Counted from the stretch's first letter, positions 33,759 to 42,675 are shown. The stretch: DNA of 64,000 bases from Streptosporangium album (GCF_014203795.1 NZ_JACHJU010000001.1:1116001-1180000); one strand, 5' to 3'. Notes: a model not told the origin generated them from the sequence alone. A program made the numbers and translations.

Positions 33759-33884
33759 AGCTTGTCAATGGCCTGTGGAAGCGTGGCCGGGGAGACGGGT
33801 CCGGCCGGGGTGGAGATCGCGGAGAGCCCGGAAAGGCGGCGAGGGCGGCACCACGGGACAGGGCATCCGCGACGGACACCCCGA

Positions 33885-34105
33885 TCACCACCTGCCCCGG
33901 CCCGGCCACCGATCGAGGACGGCCTCCCAGGCGGCGGCGTCCATCGGACCCTGCAGCCAGCCCGCCGGCGACTCCCAGGTCATCCCGGCGGCCCTGAGCC
34001 GGTCGGGGTCGGCGAGCACGGCGCACCGCCGGTCGACCGGCAGGGCCATCAGCTCGGCGCGGGCGGCCAGCATGCCGAGGGCGCGGGGGATCTGCCCGTC
34101 ACGAC
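33885..34105 (-). pseudogene. Internal fragment of a TROVE-domain-like protein
   Basis: The minus strand reads IPRALGMLAARAELMALPVD, RRCAVLADPDRLRAAGMTWE and SPAGWLQGPMDAAAWEAV. This recalls the TROVE/Ro60-like RNA-binding proteins of actinobacteria, which have TWE-x-LAxWLxGPMDAAAWEAVIPSMG. Homology stops at AAAWEAV and the rest (LDRWPGRGRW) is unrelated, so the gene is cut at both ends. Confidence 0.4.
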
Positions 34106-34152
34106 GGTGCCTGCGGCCCGACGGATGCCAGGCCGATAGGGCTGGCCGTCGG

Positions 34153-35541
34153 TCAGGATCGGTCGTGCTGGTATCCGGCCGCCGCCAGGACGCGGTCGCG
34201 CGAGGCGCGCACGTCCTCGCGCAGCGCGGTCAGGTCGATGTCGAGGACGGTACCGGCCCACTTGCGGACCTGACCGGCGATGAAGACGGCGTCGATGTTG
34301 CGGGGGTCGGAGCCGAGCACGAGGGTGCCGATCGGGTCGTTGAGCGGCATGTTGTTGAGGTCGTCGGCGCGGACGACGAGCACGTCCGCCTGCTTGCCGG
34401 GGGTGAGGGAGCCGGTGACGTCGCTGAGGCCGATGCTCCTGGCGCCCTGCAGGGTGGCGAAGTCGAGCACGTCGTGCACCCCGATCCGGGTGGGCGGCTC
34501 GCCGGTGCCGTAGACGGCGTTGACGGCGCGCATGCGCTGGATGGCGTGCAGGGCGCGCATCTGCGTGAACATGTCGCTGGCCAGCGCGACCTCGACGTCG
34601 ATGCTCAGGCTCGGCCGGATGCCGACGGCGAGTGCGTCGTCGACGGCCGGGACGGCACTCTCCAGGCCGATCTGGGCGTCCGAGGTCGGAGCGAGCGAGA
34701 CGGCGGCGCCGGCGCCGGCAATCGCCTGCCATGCCTGCGGGGTCAGGCCCGTGCAGTGGATGAGCGCGACGTCCGGCCCGAGCAGCCCTTGTTTGGCCCA
34801 GCCGAGGATGGCCTCGGAGGAGGGCAGGCCGAAGACGGCGTCGATGCTGACGCCGATGCCGAGGTCACGCGCGGTGTGGGCGAGACGTTCGCCGTAGGCG
34901 AGGTCGGGGCCGGCGATCTCGGCGGTGGCGAGCGTGGCCAGGCGCAGGGTGAGGAGCCCGCTACCGGAGGCGAAGTAGGTGTCCTGGAGCCGGGTCAGGT
35001 CGGCGGGCCATTGGCCGTCCCAGTCGCCGAAGTGCGGGCGCATCGAAGCGTGCACGCCACGGATGCCGGTGTCGACCAGGGCACGGATGGCGGCGTCGGA
35101 GTGGGCTGCGGTGCGGGAGTTGTGGGAGAAGTCCAGCATGGTGGTGATACCGCTGTCGATGGCGGTCAGCGCGGCCAGCTTCGTCCCGATGTACATGTCC
35201 TGCGGCTGGTACGCCGGAGCGATCCCGGCCAGGGTGGAAGTGACATATTCGCCGAGGTCATTGACGTCGGGCATGACCCGGCGCAGCTGGGCCTCCCAGG
35301 CGTGCCGGTGCGTGTCGACGAAGCCGGGGGCCAGGATGGCGCCGGTGACGTCGATGATCAAGGCGCCCTCGGCTTGGAGGTCCGGGCCGACGGCGGCGAT
35401 CCGGCCGCCTTCGATGAGCAAGTCGGCGCGGGGCAGGACGCCGAGGCCTGGGTCCATGGTGACGATGACGGCTCCGGTGAGCAGGATGCGACGCCCGGGG
35501 TCGGCGTCACGGCGGCGCAGTTCGTGCAAGATTGCGGTCAT
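34153..35541 (-). CDS. Amidohydrolase-family protein, 462 aa
   Basis: The TIM-barrel metal site is visible: GFVDTHRHAWEAQLRR (HxH at about residue 78), ALIHCTGLTPQAW (His about 264) and LSIDVEVALASDMF (Asp). The C-terminus DVTGSLTPGKQADVLVVRAD closes the beta-sandwich. The closest recognisable group is the cytosine deaminase/chlorohydrolase-like amidohydrolases that deaminate or hydrolyse N-heterocycles. It is the last gene of a four-gene operon with two SDRs and a flavin reductase-like protein, suggesting breakdown of a cyclic nitrogen compound. Confidence 0.85.
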   Translation of the reverse strand: MTAILHELRRRDADPGRRILLTGAVIVTMDPGLGVLPRADLLIEGGRIAAVGPDLQAEGALIIDVTGAILAPGFVDTHRHAWEAQLRRVMPDVNDLGEYVTSTLAGIAPAYQPQDMYIGTKLAALTAIDSGITTMLDFSHNSRTAAHSDAAIRALVDTGIRGVHASMRPHFGDWDGQWPADLTRLQDTYFASGSGLLTLRLATLATAEIAGPDLAYGERLAHTARDLGIGVSIDAVFGLPSSEAILGWAKQGLLGPDVALIHCTGLTPQAWQAIAGAGAAVSLAPTSDAQIGLESAVPAVDDALAVGIRPSLSIDVEVALASDMFTQMRALHAIQRMRAVNAVYGTGEPPTRIGVHDVLDFATLQGARSIGLSDVTGSLTPGKQADVLVVRADDLNNMPLNDPIGTLVLGSDPRNIDAVFIAGQVRKWAGTVLDIDLTALREDVRASRDRVLAAAGYQHDRS

Positions 35542-35569
35542 GGTGGGCTTCCTTCGGCAAGAGGGGGAG

Positions 35570-36136
35570 TCAGTCGTGAGTCAGGTATCGCCACTTGGTC
35601 ATGCGACGCCGCAGGTCCAAGGTGGTGGCGTTGCCGGAGAAGGTGCCGTCGCCGCGATGGTGGAACTCACCCGTTCCGCGTCTGCCCGGATCGATCCAGG
35701 CGCGCTCGCCCTTGAGGATCCACAGGCCGTGGTCGTCGACGAGCCGGTCGTCGGCGACGGTGCATTCGATGTTGGCGAAGCACTCGGTGACGAGAGGTGC
35801 CCGAACCACGGCGCCGGGTGCCGGGGTGAAGCCGAACCGCTGCCATTTGTCGACCTCGCGGCCGGAGACGTTGCCGACGTCGACCACGCGTTCGGCCAGG
35901 TCAATGGAGGGGATCGCGATGACGCACTCGCCGGTGGTGCGCAGCGCGTCGTAGCTGTGGTCCCAAGGGCCCAGAATGAGCCCGATGAGGGCGCCGTGGG
36001 CAACCGGCATGTTGAAACCGTTGGTCATCAGGTTGGCGCGCCGGCCGTCGAAGGTGGACACCATGATGACCGGTCCGGGTTCGAGCAGCCGGTGCACCTG
36101 CTCCAGCGGGTAGTCCACGAAGTCGAAGGTGGTCAT
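35570..36136 (-). CDS. Flavin reductase-like FMN-binding protein, 188 aa
   Basis: The FMN-binding split-barrel family is indicated by PGPVIMVSTFDGRRANLMTN at the N-terminus, GLILGPWDHSYDALRTTGEC and VDVGNVSGREVDKWQRFGFT, as in flavin reductases that feed two-component monooxygenases. ATG at 36134-36136 gives the best start; a longer frame adds 16 basic residues. It lies between an SDR and an amidohydrolase gene in the same operon. No monooxygenase partner is encoded here, so it may act on its own substrate. Confidence 0.85.
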   Translation of the reverse strand: MTTFDFVDYPLEQVHRLLEPGPVIMVSTFDGRRANLMTNGFNMPVAHGALIGLILGPWDHSYDALRTTGECVIAIPSIDLAERVVDVGNVSGREVDKWQRFGFTPAPGAVVRAPLVTECFANIECTVADDRLVDDHGLWILKGERAWIDPGRRGTGEFHHRGDGTFSGNATTLDLRRRMTKWRYLTHD

Positions 36137-36203
36137 GGTCGGAGCCTTTCGTCGCACCGGGGTGAACGGCCGACGGCCGTTCACCCCGCCGGTTCAGTGC
36201 GCT

Positions 36204-36980
36204 CTAGATGGCCTGGGCGGTGGGCAGGATGGTGATCTCGGTGAGGTTGACATGGCGGGGCACGGCGGCCATGAACGCCACTGTCTCGGCGACGTCGGCC
36301 GACTGCAGGACGTCGATCTGGTCGATGAGATCGGCCATGAGCTTGCTCGCGTCCGGGTCGGTGACATGGTCGGGCAGCTCGGTGTCGACCATGCCGGGTT
36401 CGATGGTGGCCACGCGGATGTTCTTACGACCGAGCTCGACGCGCAGCAGCCGGGTGAGGTGGCTGATGTAGGCCTTGGTGCCGGAGTAGACGGAGAACTT
36501 CTCCAGGATCCGGGTGGCGGCGATCGAGGATGTGGTGATGAGGTCGGCGGACTTGCCCGCTTCGGCGGCGGCCGTCAGGTGCGGCACGAAGGCGCCGATG
36601 ACGTTCATGACGCCGGTGATGTTGAGGTCGATCTGGCGCTGCCAGTCGTCCTGGCGCAGGTCGGTGATCGGGGAGACGAGCTGGACACCGGCGTTGTTGA
36701 AGACCAGGTCCGCCTGGCCGAACCGCTCGGCGATCTGCTGGGCCGCGGCGTGGACGGCGTCGCGGCCGGTGACGTCCACAGGCACCGCCATCGCGGTGCC
36801 TCCGGCGGCATGGATGCGCTCGACGAGCGCTTCGAGCTTGTCCTTGCGCCGGGCGAGCACGGCGACCTTGGCTCCGAGCTCGGCCAGGCGGCTCGCGGTG
36901 GCGGCGCCCATGCCGCTGGAGGCGCCGGAGATGACGGCCACGCGGTCGGCCAGCGGCGTGCCGGTGAGCAGAGCAGACAT
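36204..36980 (-). CDS. SDR-family oxidoreductase, 258 aa
   Basis: Cofactor motif VISGASSGMGAATASRLAEL (about residues 16-35), NNAG in LVFNNAGVQLVSPITDL, catalytic serine region ITTSSIAATRILEKFSVYSG and the YSGTKAY active site (YxxxK). The C-terminal part resembles the YdfG/serine-dehydrogenase-like group. It is 26 bases downstream of another SDR gene and part of the same operon. Specific substrate unknown. Confidence 0.9.
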   Translation of the reverse strand: MSALLTGTPLADRVAVISGASSGMGAATASRLAELGAKVAVLARRKDKLEALVERIHAAGGTAMAVPVDVTGRDAVHAAAQQIAERFGQADLVFNNAGVQLVSPITDLRQDDWQRQIDLNITGVMNVIGAFVPHLTAAAEAGKSADLITTSSIAATRILEKFSVYSGTKAYISHLTRLLRVELGRKNIRVATIEPGMVDTELPDHVTDPDASKLMADLIDQIDVLQSADVAETVAFMAAVPRHVNLTEITILPTAQAI

Positions 36981-37006
36981 GACAGATACCTCTTTCAACG
37001 GTGGGG

Positions 37007-37846
37007 TCAGGCGGCGGCGTCGTGAGCGGTGGCGGCGGACTTGGCCCGCCAGGGGTTCAGGTCGTCGTGGATCTGGTCGAGCTTGACCTGGAGCCGGTCG
37101 ATGCTGTCGGGCCCGAGGTAGAGGTGGGTGGGCAGCGTGTCCTGGCTGGTGACCTCGTAGATCAGGGCCGCGCCCTTGACTGGGTCGCCGAGCTGCGTGT
37201 GGCTGGCCATCGCGGCCCACTCGATCGTCACATGGGCGGGAGTGCCGTCGTAGGCGGCGATCCTGTTCGCGGCCAGCGACAGCGAACTGGCGTCCAGGAA
37301 GTCGGTACGCAGCACGCCCGGCTCCACCACCATGGATTGGATGCCGAACGGCGCCAACTCCTTCAACAGCGCCTCGCTGATCCCGGCCACAGCGAACTTC
37401 GAGGCGCAGTACATGCTCACCCCCGGCTCGCCCTCGAAACCGGATCGAGAGCCGATGTGCACGAGCTTGCCGGAACCCTGACGACGCATGACGGGCAGCA
37501 CGGCGCGGGTCATGTCGATGAGGCCGAAGACGTTCAGGTCGAACAGTGAGCGGGCCTCTGCGTCGGTGATCTCCTCCAGTGCCCCGAGCAGGCCGCGGCC
37601 GGCATTGTTGACAAGCACGTCGATGGCGCCGAATCGGTCAACCGCGGCCTGGACGGCGGCGGGGATGGCCGCGCTCTCGGTGACGTCAAGGGCGACGGTG
37701 AGCACGTTGCCCGCCTTGTCGAGGTCCTCCGGCACGCGGTTCGGATTGCGCACCGCGATCACGACGTTGTCGCCCTTGTCGACGGCGGTATGGGCGATCT
37801 CCGCGCCCAGACCACGGGATGCTCCGGTGATGAACCAGGTGGTCAT
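37007..37846 (-). CDS. SDR-family oxidoreductase, 279 aa
   Basis: TTWFITGASRGLGAEIAHTA carries the NADP-binding TGxxxGLG, DVLVNNAGRGLLGALEEI the NNAG, and VSMYCASKFAVAGISEALLK the YxxxK active site. The short N-terminus (MTTW) is typical of the large group of actinobacterial SDRs controlled by MmyB/XRE regulators. ATG at 37844-37846 was chosen; it heads the SDR-SDR-flavin reductase-amidohydrolase operon. An inverted repeat at 37927-37951 in its promoter is a likely operator for the MmyB-type regulator encoded just upstream. Confidence 0.9.
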   Translation of the reverse strand: MTTWFITGASRGLGAEIAHTAVDKGDNVVIAVRNPNRVPEDLDKAGNVLTVALDVTESAAIPAAVQAAVDRFGAIDVLVNNAGRGLLGALEEITDAEARSLFDLNVFGLIDMTRAVLPVMRRQGSGKLVHIGSRSGFEGEPGVSMYCASKFAVAGISEALLKELAPFGIQSMVVEPGVLRTDFLDASSLSLAANRIAAYDGTPAHVTIEWAAMASHTQLGDPVKGAALIYEVTSQDTLPTHLYLGPDSIDRLQVKLDQIHDDLNPWRAKSAATAHDAAA

Positions 37847-37926
37847 AACGGTGCCCTTCGTTCCGTACTCTTTGCCTGACACGGATGAGTTTGCCGAGGT
37901 CAGCGGAGCGGAAGAAGGTCACGGAA

Positions 37927-37951
37927 TTCCTGGGAGTGATTTACCTAGGAA
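37927..37951. promoter_or_regulatory. Operator-like inverted repeat before the SDR operon
   Basis: TTCCTGGG, nine bases, CCTAGGAA is an 8-9-8 inverted repeat with one mismatch, 81 bases upstream of the first SDR start. Its CCTGGG half-site resembles the perfect repeat at 41013-41035 before another MmyB-type regulator. Confidence 0.45.
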
Positions 37952-38022
37952 CCGGGTCTGTAGACGTCGAAGAGGCCAGAGCATGGCCCCGGCCTCATCG
38001 TGTCCTGCCAATTGCTGGTCGC

Positions 38023-38907
38023 CTAACCTGGCCGCTTGTTTCCGGCCGAGAGCGCGCCGGCGGCGGCCTCCGGCGTGCGGGCCATGGCTTGGTCGGCCTG
38101 CACTCGTAGCCGCTCGAATGCGGCGGCGGTCGTGGAGGCAGGCTCGGCCTGGTAAACGACGAGCTGCTGGTGGGGGGCGCCGTTGACGGTGAATGCCGAG
38201 AATTGGATGTACAGGTCGCCGACGTGTGGGTGACGCAGGTGCTTGCCTTCCTGCGTCTTGGGCTTCACGTCGTGGCGGCTCCACAGATCGGCGAACTTCG
38301 GGCTTGCGCTCGACAGCTCCTCCACGACCTCGCTGAGCCGTACGGACTCCGGATCGTGGCCGTAGGCGGCGCGCAGCTCAGCCACGCAGGAGTGCGCCGC
38401 CCGCTCCCATTCCTGGTAGAAATCGCGTCCTGCCGGATCCAGGAAGACCATGCGGGCCAGGTTGTCAGCCGGAGCGAAACCTTCGTGCAACGCCGCGGCC
38501 AAGGTGTTGCACGCCAAGATGTCCAGAGCCGGGCCCAGCGCGAACGCCGGTGAGGTAGACCAGCCGTCCATGAGCTGAAGCAACTGCGGGCTGACGGATG
38601 TGCCCTGAACTCCGCTCCAGGCGCGAGCCGCCGACGGCTGGACCAGCCGCCACAGATGCTCCGTGGCCGCCGGATCCAGCAGCAGCGCGCGGGCCAGCGC
38701 CTCGACCACCTGCGGAGACGGGCTGGACTCGCGTCCCTGCTCCAGCCGCACGTAGTAGTCGCTGCTCATCCCGGCCAGCATCGCCACCTCTTCACGCCGT
38801 AGCCCCGCGACCCGTCGGCGCCCATACTCAGGCAGCCCCACGTCCTCAGGTTTGAGCGTTTCGCGACGGGCGCGCAGGAAGTCACCCAAGGGCGTGCCGT
38901 CGCTCAT
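38023..38907 (-). CDS. XRE/MmyB-type transcriptional regulator, 294 aa
   Basis: The N-terminus TPLGDFLRARRETLKPEDVG, then RRVAGLRREEVAMLAGMSSD, YYVRLEQGRESSPSPQVVEA is the actinobacterial XRE variant. The rest is the MmyB ligand domain (ALGPALDILACNTLAAALHE, NLARMVFLDPAGRDFYQEWE, HPHVGDLYIQFSAFTVNGAP). Such regulators sit beside an SDR gene and repress it until a lipid-like ligand binds. Here the SDR operon starts 177 bases downstream on the same strand, with an inverted repeat in front. Confidence 0.88.
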   Translation of the reverse strand: MSDGTPLGDFLRARRETLKPEDVGLPEYGRRRVAGLRREEVAMLAGMSSDYYVRLEQGRESSPSPQVVEALARALLLDPAATEHLWRLVQPSAARAWSGVQGTSVSPQLLQLMDGWSTSPAFALGPALDILACNTLAAALHEGFAPADNLARMVFLDPAGRDFYQEWERAAHSCVAELRAAYGHDPESVRLSEVVEELSSASPKFADLWSRHDVKPKTQEGKHLRHPHVGDLYIQFSAFTVNGAPHQQLVVYQAEPASTTAAAFERLRVQADQAMARTPEAAAGALSAGNKRPG

Positions 38908-38973
38908 GTCGTAGCCGCGCGGAGGTGTCCGTCGCAGCGTCGTGCTGCAGGCCTGTGCATGGGTTCCTCTCCA

Positions 38974-39892
38974 TCAAAAGGTGATCGTGATCTTGCCTTG
39001 TACGTGGCGTTCGGCGAAGTCGATGAGGGCTTGACGGACGTGAACGAAGGAGTACTCGGCGCTGATGGGGACGTGAAGGGTGTCGCGCGCCGCTTGATCG
39101 GCCAACATGTCGAGCCACCCTGCCGGTGTAGACAGCGCTCACTCCGTCGAGGAATTCCCGCGGACCGCCGAGGGACGAGACGATCCGGCCGCCCGGACGG
39201 GCAGCGGCCGCCGTAACGGCCAGGTCCTGCCCGGCGTTGGCCACGTCGATCACCACCTGGACGCCCTCGCCCGCCAGGGCGAGCACCTGAGGCGCTATGT
39301 CGTCCTTGGTGTAGTCGACGGTGAGATCGGCGCCGAGGCCGTCCAGGAATGGCCCGTCCTCGGCCCGTCCTGTGGCGATCACCCGGGCGCCGGCCTGCTT
39401 GGCCAACTGCACCACGAAGGAGCCGACGCCACCGGCGGCCCCGACGACCAAGACGTCCATTCCGGGCGACAGGTCCGCGGCCGCCACCAACGCGGCAGCG
39501 GTCATCGCGCCCGTAGGCAGGCTCGACGCTCGCCGCACGTCCAAGTTGGCTGGGTGTTTGGCGCTGGAGAAGTCATCATCGACCAGCGCGTATTCGGCCA
39601 GCGTGGCAAAACTTGCGCCGTTCCAGGCCAGGACGGGGTCGCCCACGGCGAACCGGGTGACGTCCCGGCCCACCTCTTCGACGACGCCGGTGACATCCAC
39701 TCCCGGCACGAAAGGATGGGTGACGGGCATCGCCTTGCGCATCGCTCCAGTGACCAGCTTCACATCGACCGGGTTCAACGCCGCCCCCTCCACCCGGACC
39801 AGCACCTGGTGCGGGCCTGGAACGGGGACGGGGACGTCCTCGATGGACAGCTTCTCCAGCGGCCCGTACGCGTGAGAGACCAAGGCCCTCAC
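38974..39892 (-). pseudogene. Zinc-independent alcohol dehydrogenase/quinone oxidoreductase, frameshifted
   Basis: From GTG at 39890-39892 (GGGAGG five bases before) the frame reads like a normal MDR-family NADPH:quinone reductase: LSIEDVPVPVPGPHQVLVRV, HPFVPGVDVTGVVEEVGRD, then VLVVGAAGGVGSFVVQLAKQ. After GVSAVYTG near 39125 the family continues in another frame (LDMLADQAARDTLHVPISAE, YSFVHVRQALIDFAERHVQG, KITITF) and stops at 38974-38976. One extra base in the GGGTGG stretch explains it. The frame that is actually open runs on to 38882 with unrelated residues. It may be a true pseudogene or a sequencing error. Confidence 0.75.
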
Positions 39893-40141
39893 CGATACCT
39901 CCCTTTCTCCTGGCTTGAGCAATCAGCGCCCCGACATCGGCGAAAAATACCCAAATCGGATAGGTCTTTACCCGACTTTGACGGGGCAGACCCTGCTTTT
40001 GCGTGCTTTGTGGAGATCTTGCCGAGGCGGCGAGTGGCATGTCGCGTGCAGTCAGATTCAGCAGGTACGGCCCGAGATGCGCGTCCCGGTGGCCGGCACT
40101 CAGCGCCTCACCCGCTGCTGCGGCAGCGGAGGAACGGCCGA

Positions 40142-40969
40142 TCAGTGCTGGACGGCCAGCGTGCTCAGCATGGCCAGAGCCTCCGCCGAGCGAAACCCCG
40201 GCTCGGCCGGTTGGGCGATCAGACGCTGACCCGGAGCGCTGGCGATCGGGAAGACTTCGGATTTCAGGTGCAGTTCGCCCACGTCGGGGTGGAAGAACCT
40301 GCTGCCCTGCACCATGGCCCCGCGTGGTTCGCGCCCGGCCCACAGCCGCCGGAAGTCGGCGCTGCTGATCGACAGCTCACCGATCAGTTCCCGGACGCGC
40401 TGCTCCTGGGGGGCCTCACGAGCCAATTGGCGCAGGTCATGCACAGCGGCCCGCGCGCTGAGATCCCAGTCGCGGAAGTACTCTCTCCCGGCAGGATCGA
40501 GGAAGATCATGTGAAGCATGTTGTCGCCAAAGGTGAAGCGGCTGTGCAGCACCTCCGCTAGCGGATTGCGCGCCAGCACGTCCTGAGACCGGCCCAGGAC
40601 GTAGGCAGGGGCACTGCTCCAGTCGTTGAGCAGCCGTATGACTCGCTGGCCGACCCGTTCGACGCGATTCGGCCGCCGTCGCCTCTGCACGGGGCGGGCC
40701 AGCCGGTGCAACTCCACCACAGCCGCTTCATCCAGCCGCAGCGCGTGAGCCAGAGCCTTCACGGTCTGCTCGGTGGGGTGGAGCTCTCGTCCCTGTTCCA
40801 GCCGGATGTAGTGGCCGACGCTGATACCGGCCAGCCGTGCGACCTCCTCACGGCGCAGCCCAGGGACCTGACGTCGGCCCTGGATCGCCAATCCCACCTG
40901 CTCCGGCCGCAGTTGCGCACGGCGAGCGCGCAGGAACGCTCCCAGGGGATGGGGCGCCTCACTGTCCAT
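40142..40969 (-). CDS. XRE/MmyB-type transcriptional regulator, 275 aa
   Basis: Same architecture as the regulator at 38023: HPLGAFLRARRAQLRPEQVG, QVPGLRREEVARLAGISVGH, YIRLEQGRELHPTEQTVKAL, then the MmyB domain with RSQDVLARNPLAEVLHSRF, NMLHMIFLDPAGREYFRDWD and HPDVGELHLKSEVFPIASAP. ATG at 40967-40969 was chosen. A perfect 10-3-10 palindrome lies 44 bases upstream, probably its own operator. The quinone oxidoreductase-like gene 250 bases downstream on the same strand is the likely target. Confidence 0.88.
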   Translation of the reverse strand: MDSEAPHPLGAFLRARRAQLRPEQVGLAIQGRRQVPGLRREEVARLAGISVGHYIRLEQGRELHPTEQTVKALAHALRLDEAAVVELHRLARPVQRRRRPNRVERVGQRVIRLLNDWSSAPAYVLGRSQDVLARNPLAEVLHSRFTFGDNMLHMIFLDPAGREYFRDWDLSARAAVHDLRQLAREAPQEQRVRELIGELSISSADFRRLWAGREPRGAMVQGSRFFHPDVGELHLKSEVFPIASAPGQRLIAQPAEPGFRSAEALAMLSTLAVQH

Positions 40970-41012
40970 GACCCCGAGATTAGGTGAGGGACCAGCCACG
41001 CGATGCCGCCTA

Positions 41013-41035
41013 GCCTGGGTGCGTTGCACCCAGGC
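41013..41035. promoter_or_regulatory. Perfect palindrome upstream of the MmyB-type regulator
   Basis: GCCTGGGTGC-GTT-GCACCCAGGC, a perfect 10-3-10 inverted repeat between the divergent regulator (start 40969) and the DUF418 gene side. It contains the CCTGGG half-site also seen at 37927-37951. Confidence 0.55.
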
Positions 41036-41039
41036 AAGC

Positions 41040-41375
41040 ACCACGCCCTTCATCTGACCGAGTGGCATCGGGCTCGGGATCGCCAGGTACGGCGCGTGCG
41101 CGAGCTCATCACCCAGGCCGGGCAGCGATTCGACTACGCCGCCATTCGGCCCGGTGCTCGGGTCGGTGCCATGAAGTGCAAAGTAGCTCTGTGTAATCGC
41201 TTGTCAGTGTCGGCAGACCTTCGACCGCTGGGAAACCGCCCAGGGCTCAGCTGCACCAGCGCCCGCTACGAGCTTGCTTCGGCGCGGAATACCGGCCAAA
41301 AGTATCGGCGTGAGCCGCACGACCCTCCTTTTGCCCGATACCGGCGACGGACCGGGCGGGCCAGGCTGCACCCCC
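41040..41375. other. Intergenic stretch, no clear gene
   Basis: A plus-strand frame (about 41045-41165) reads HLTEWHRARDRQVRRVRELI then TQAGQRFDYAAIRPGARVGA with protein-like composition and could be a gene tail, but it matches no family I recognise. The remaining bases before the DUF418 start hold nothing I can support. Confidence 0.2.
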
Positions 41376-42410
41376 ATGTCACCTCAATCTCCCTCGCGGG
41401 AGCGCATCTCCGCGCTCGATGTTTTACGCGGATTTGCGCTGTGCGGGATCCTGCTGGTCAACATCCCGGAGATCGCCGGTCTCGACATCGGGGAGCGGGG
41501 CTCTGCGGCGGGTCTGGACAACGCGGACGCCTGGCTGCAACTGCTCGTCATGAGCCGCTTCATGCCCATCTTCGCCCTGCTGTTCGGCATCGGGTTCGCG
41601 CTTTTGGTGGACTCCGCTGCGGACCGCGCCGCTCGCCCCCGGCTTCTCCTGCTGCGTCGGCTCTTGGTTTTGCTCGCGATCGGCCTGGTGCATCTTCTGT
41701 TGCTGTGGCAGGGAGACATCCTGAGCGCCTACGCCATCGTCGGCCTTGTTGTTCTGCTGCCTTCGACCTGGCTGCCGCGGTGGGCCGTGGCCGGCCTCGC
41801 CGCCGTGCTCATCGTGGCGTCACTGATCTCCAGCGACGGCCAGATCACGCTGGTCCACCGCGTCAGCGAGGTCGCTGGGCTGTTCCTGCTGGGATCGGCA
41901 CTGGTCCGCTACGGGGTCGTCGCCCGGTTGGAGCAGTCCACCCGGGTTCCGGCCATGCTGGGCCTGGCCTTCGCGGCGGGGGCGGCGCCTGGTCTGTTGC
42001 TGCAGGCCGCGTCGGCGGCAGGCGGTCCGAACGATTCGGACTTCGGGTTTTTGGTCGTCGCCGCCGGGCCGCTGCTCGCGGGGGCATACGTGTGCGCCCT
42101 GCCGGTCCTGCTCAGAACACCGCTGCGACCGGCGTTGCGGGCTGTCTTCGCGCCGCTGGGCCGGATGGCGCTGACCAACTACCTGACCGCCACGATCCTC
42201 GTCCTGGCGCTCGGCCCTGTCCTCGACGGCCAGCCGCACGACTCGGCTGCGGTGTTCCTGACCGCCGGCGCCGTGCTCGCCACTCAGTGGCTGTGCTCCA
42301 CCCTCTGGCTGCGCCGATACCGCTACGGCCCTGTCGAGTGGCTCTGGCGCTGGGCCACCTGGGCGCACCGCCCCGCTCTTCGCCGCACGTCGCCCGCCGC
42401 GCTGGGTTGA
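41376..42410 (+). CDS. DUF418-domain membrane protein, 344 aa
   Basis: The N-terminus RISALDVLRGFALCGILLVN is the hallmark of the acyltransferase-3/HGSNAT-like DUF418 family, followed by MSRFMPIFALLFGIGFALLV and several further helices. The C-terminal DUF418 half contains PLGRMALTNYLTATILVLAL and WLCSTLWLRRYRYGPVEWLW RWATW in one run. About ten helices in all. The function of the family is not established; acyl transfer across the membrane is suspected. ATG at 41376 lies right before the conserved start. Confidence 0.85.
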   Translation: MSPQSPSRERISALDVLRGFALCGILLVNIPEIAGLDIGERGSAAGLDNADAWLQLLVMSRFMPIFALLFGIGFALLVDSAADRAARPRLLLLRRLLVLLAIGLVHLLLLWQGDILSAYAIVGLVVLLPSTWLPRWAVAGLAAVLIVASLISSDGQITLVHRVSEVAGLFLLGSALVRYGVVARLEQSTRVPAMLGLAFAAGAAPGLLLQAASAAGGPNDSDFGFLVVAAGPLLAGAYVCALPVLLRTPLRPALRAVFAPLGRMALTNYLTATILVLALGPVLDGQPHDSAAVFLTAGAVLATQWLCSTLWLRRYRYGPVEWLWRWATWAHRPALRRTSPAALG

Positions 42411-42591
42411 TCAGCTTGGTGGCCATGAGCAGCACGAACAAGTCCAGATCGTCGTCGATCGCCTGGCCTCCAGATGCCGGACGATCGCGCCCACCATCGC
42501 CGTCCGCCCAGGTCGGCGTTCTCCTACCGAACGCGGCCCCAGCCCCAAAGTGGGCCGGTCCGCGCAGGTCATCGGACTTCAGAGAAGATCG

Positions 42592-42675
42592 TGTTCTCGG
42601 AAGCGGAGATGGCCACAACTTCCGAGAACATGCACGGCTGAGAGGCGAAACCCCAGCTCGGCACTTCCGAGAACA
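42592..42675. repeat. Three copies of CTTCCGAGAACA
   Basis: The 12-mer occurs as its complement at 42592-42603 and directly at 42619-42630 and 42664-42675. The first two form an inverted repeat with a 15-base spacer. They lie in the 390-base gap between the DUF418 gene and the RibD_C-like gene, which otherwise contains no gene. This could be a recombination or binding site. Confidence 0.6.

Noticed and set aside
33712-35715. A 667-codon plus-strand open frame across the amidohydrolase gene
   Set aside because: It is antisense to a gene with a clear TIM-barrel metal site and reads as GC-rich noise with many glycines and alanines.
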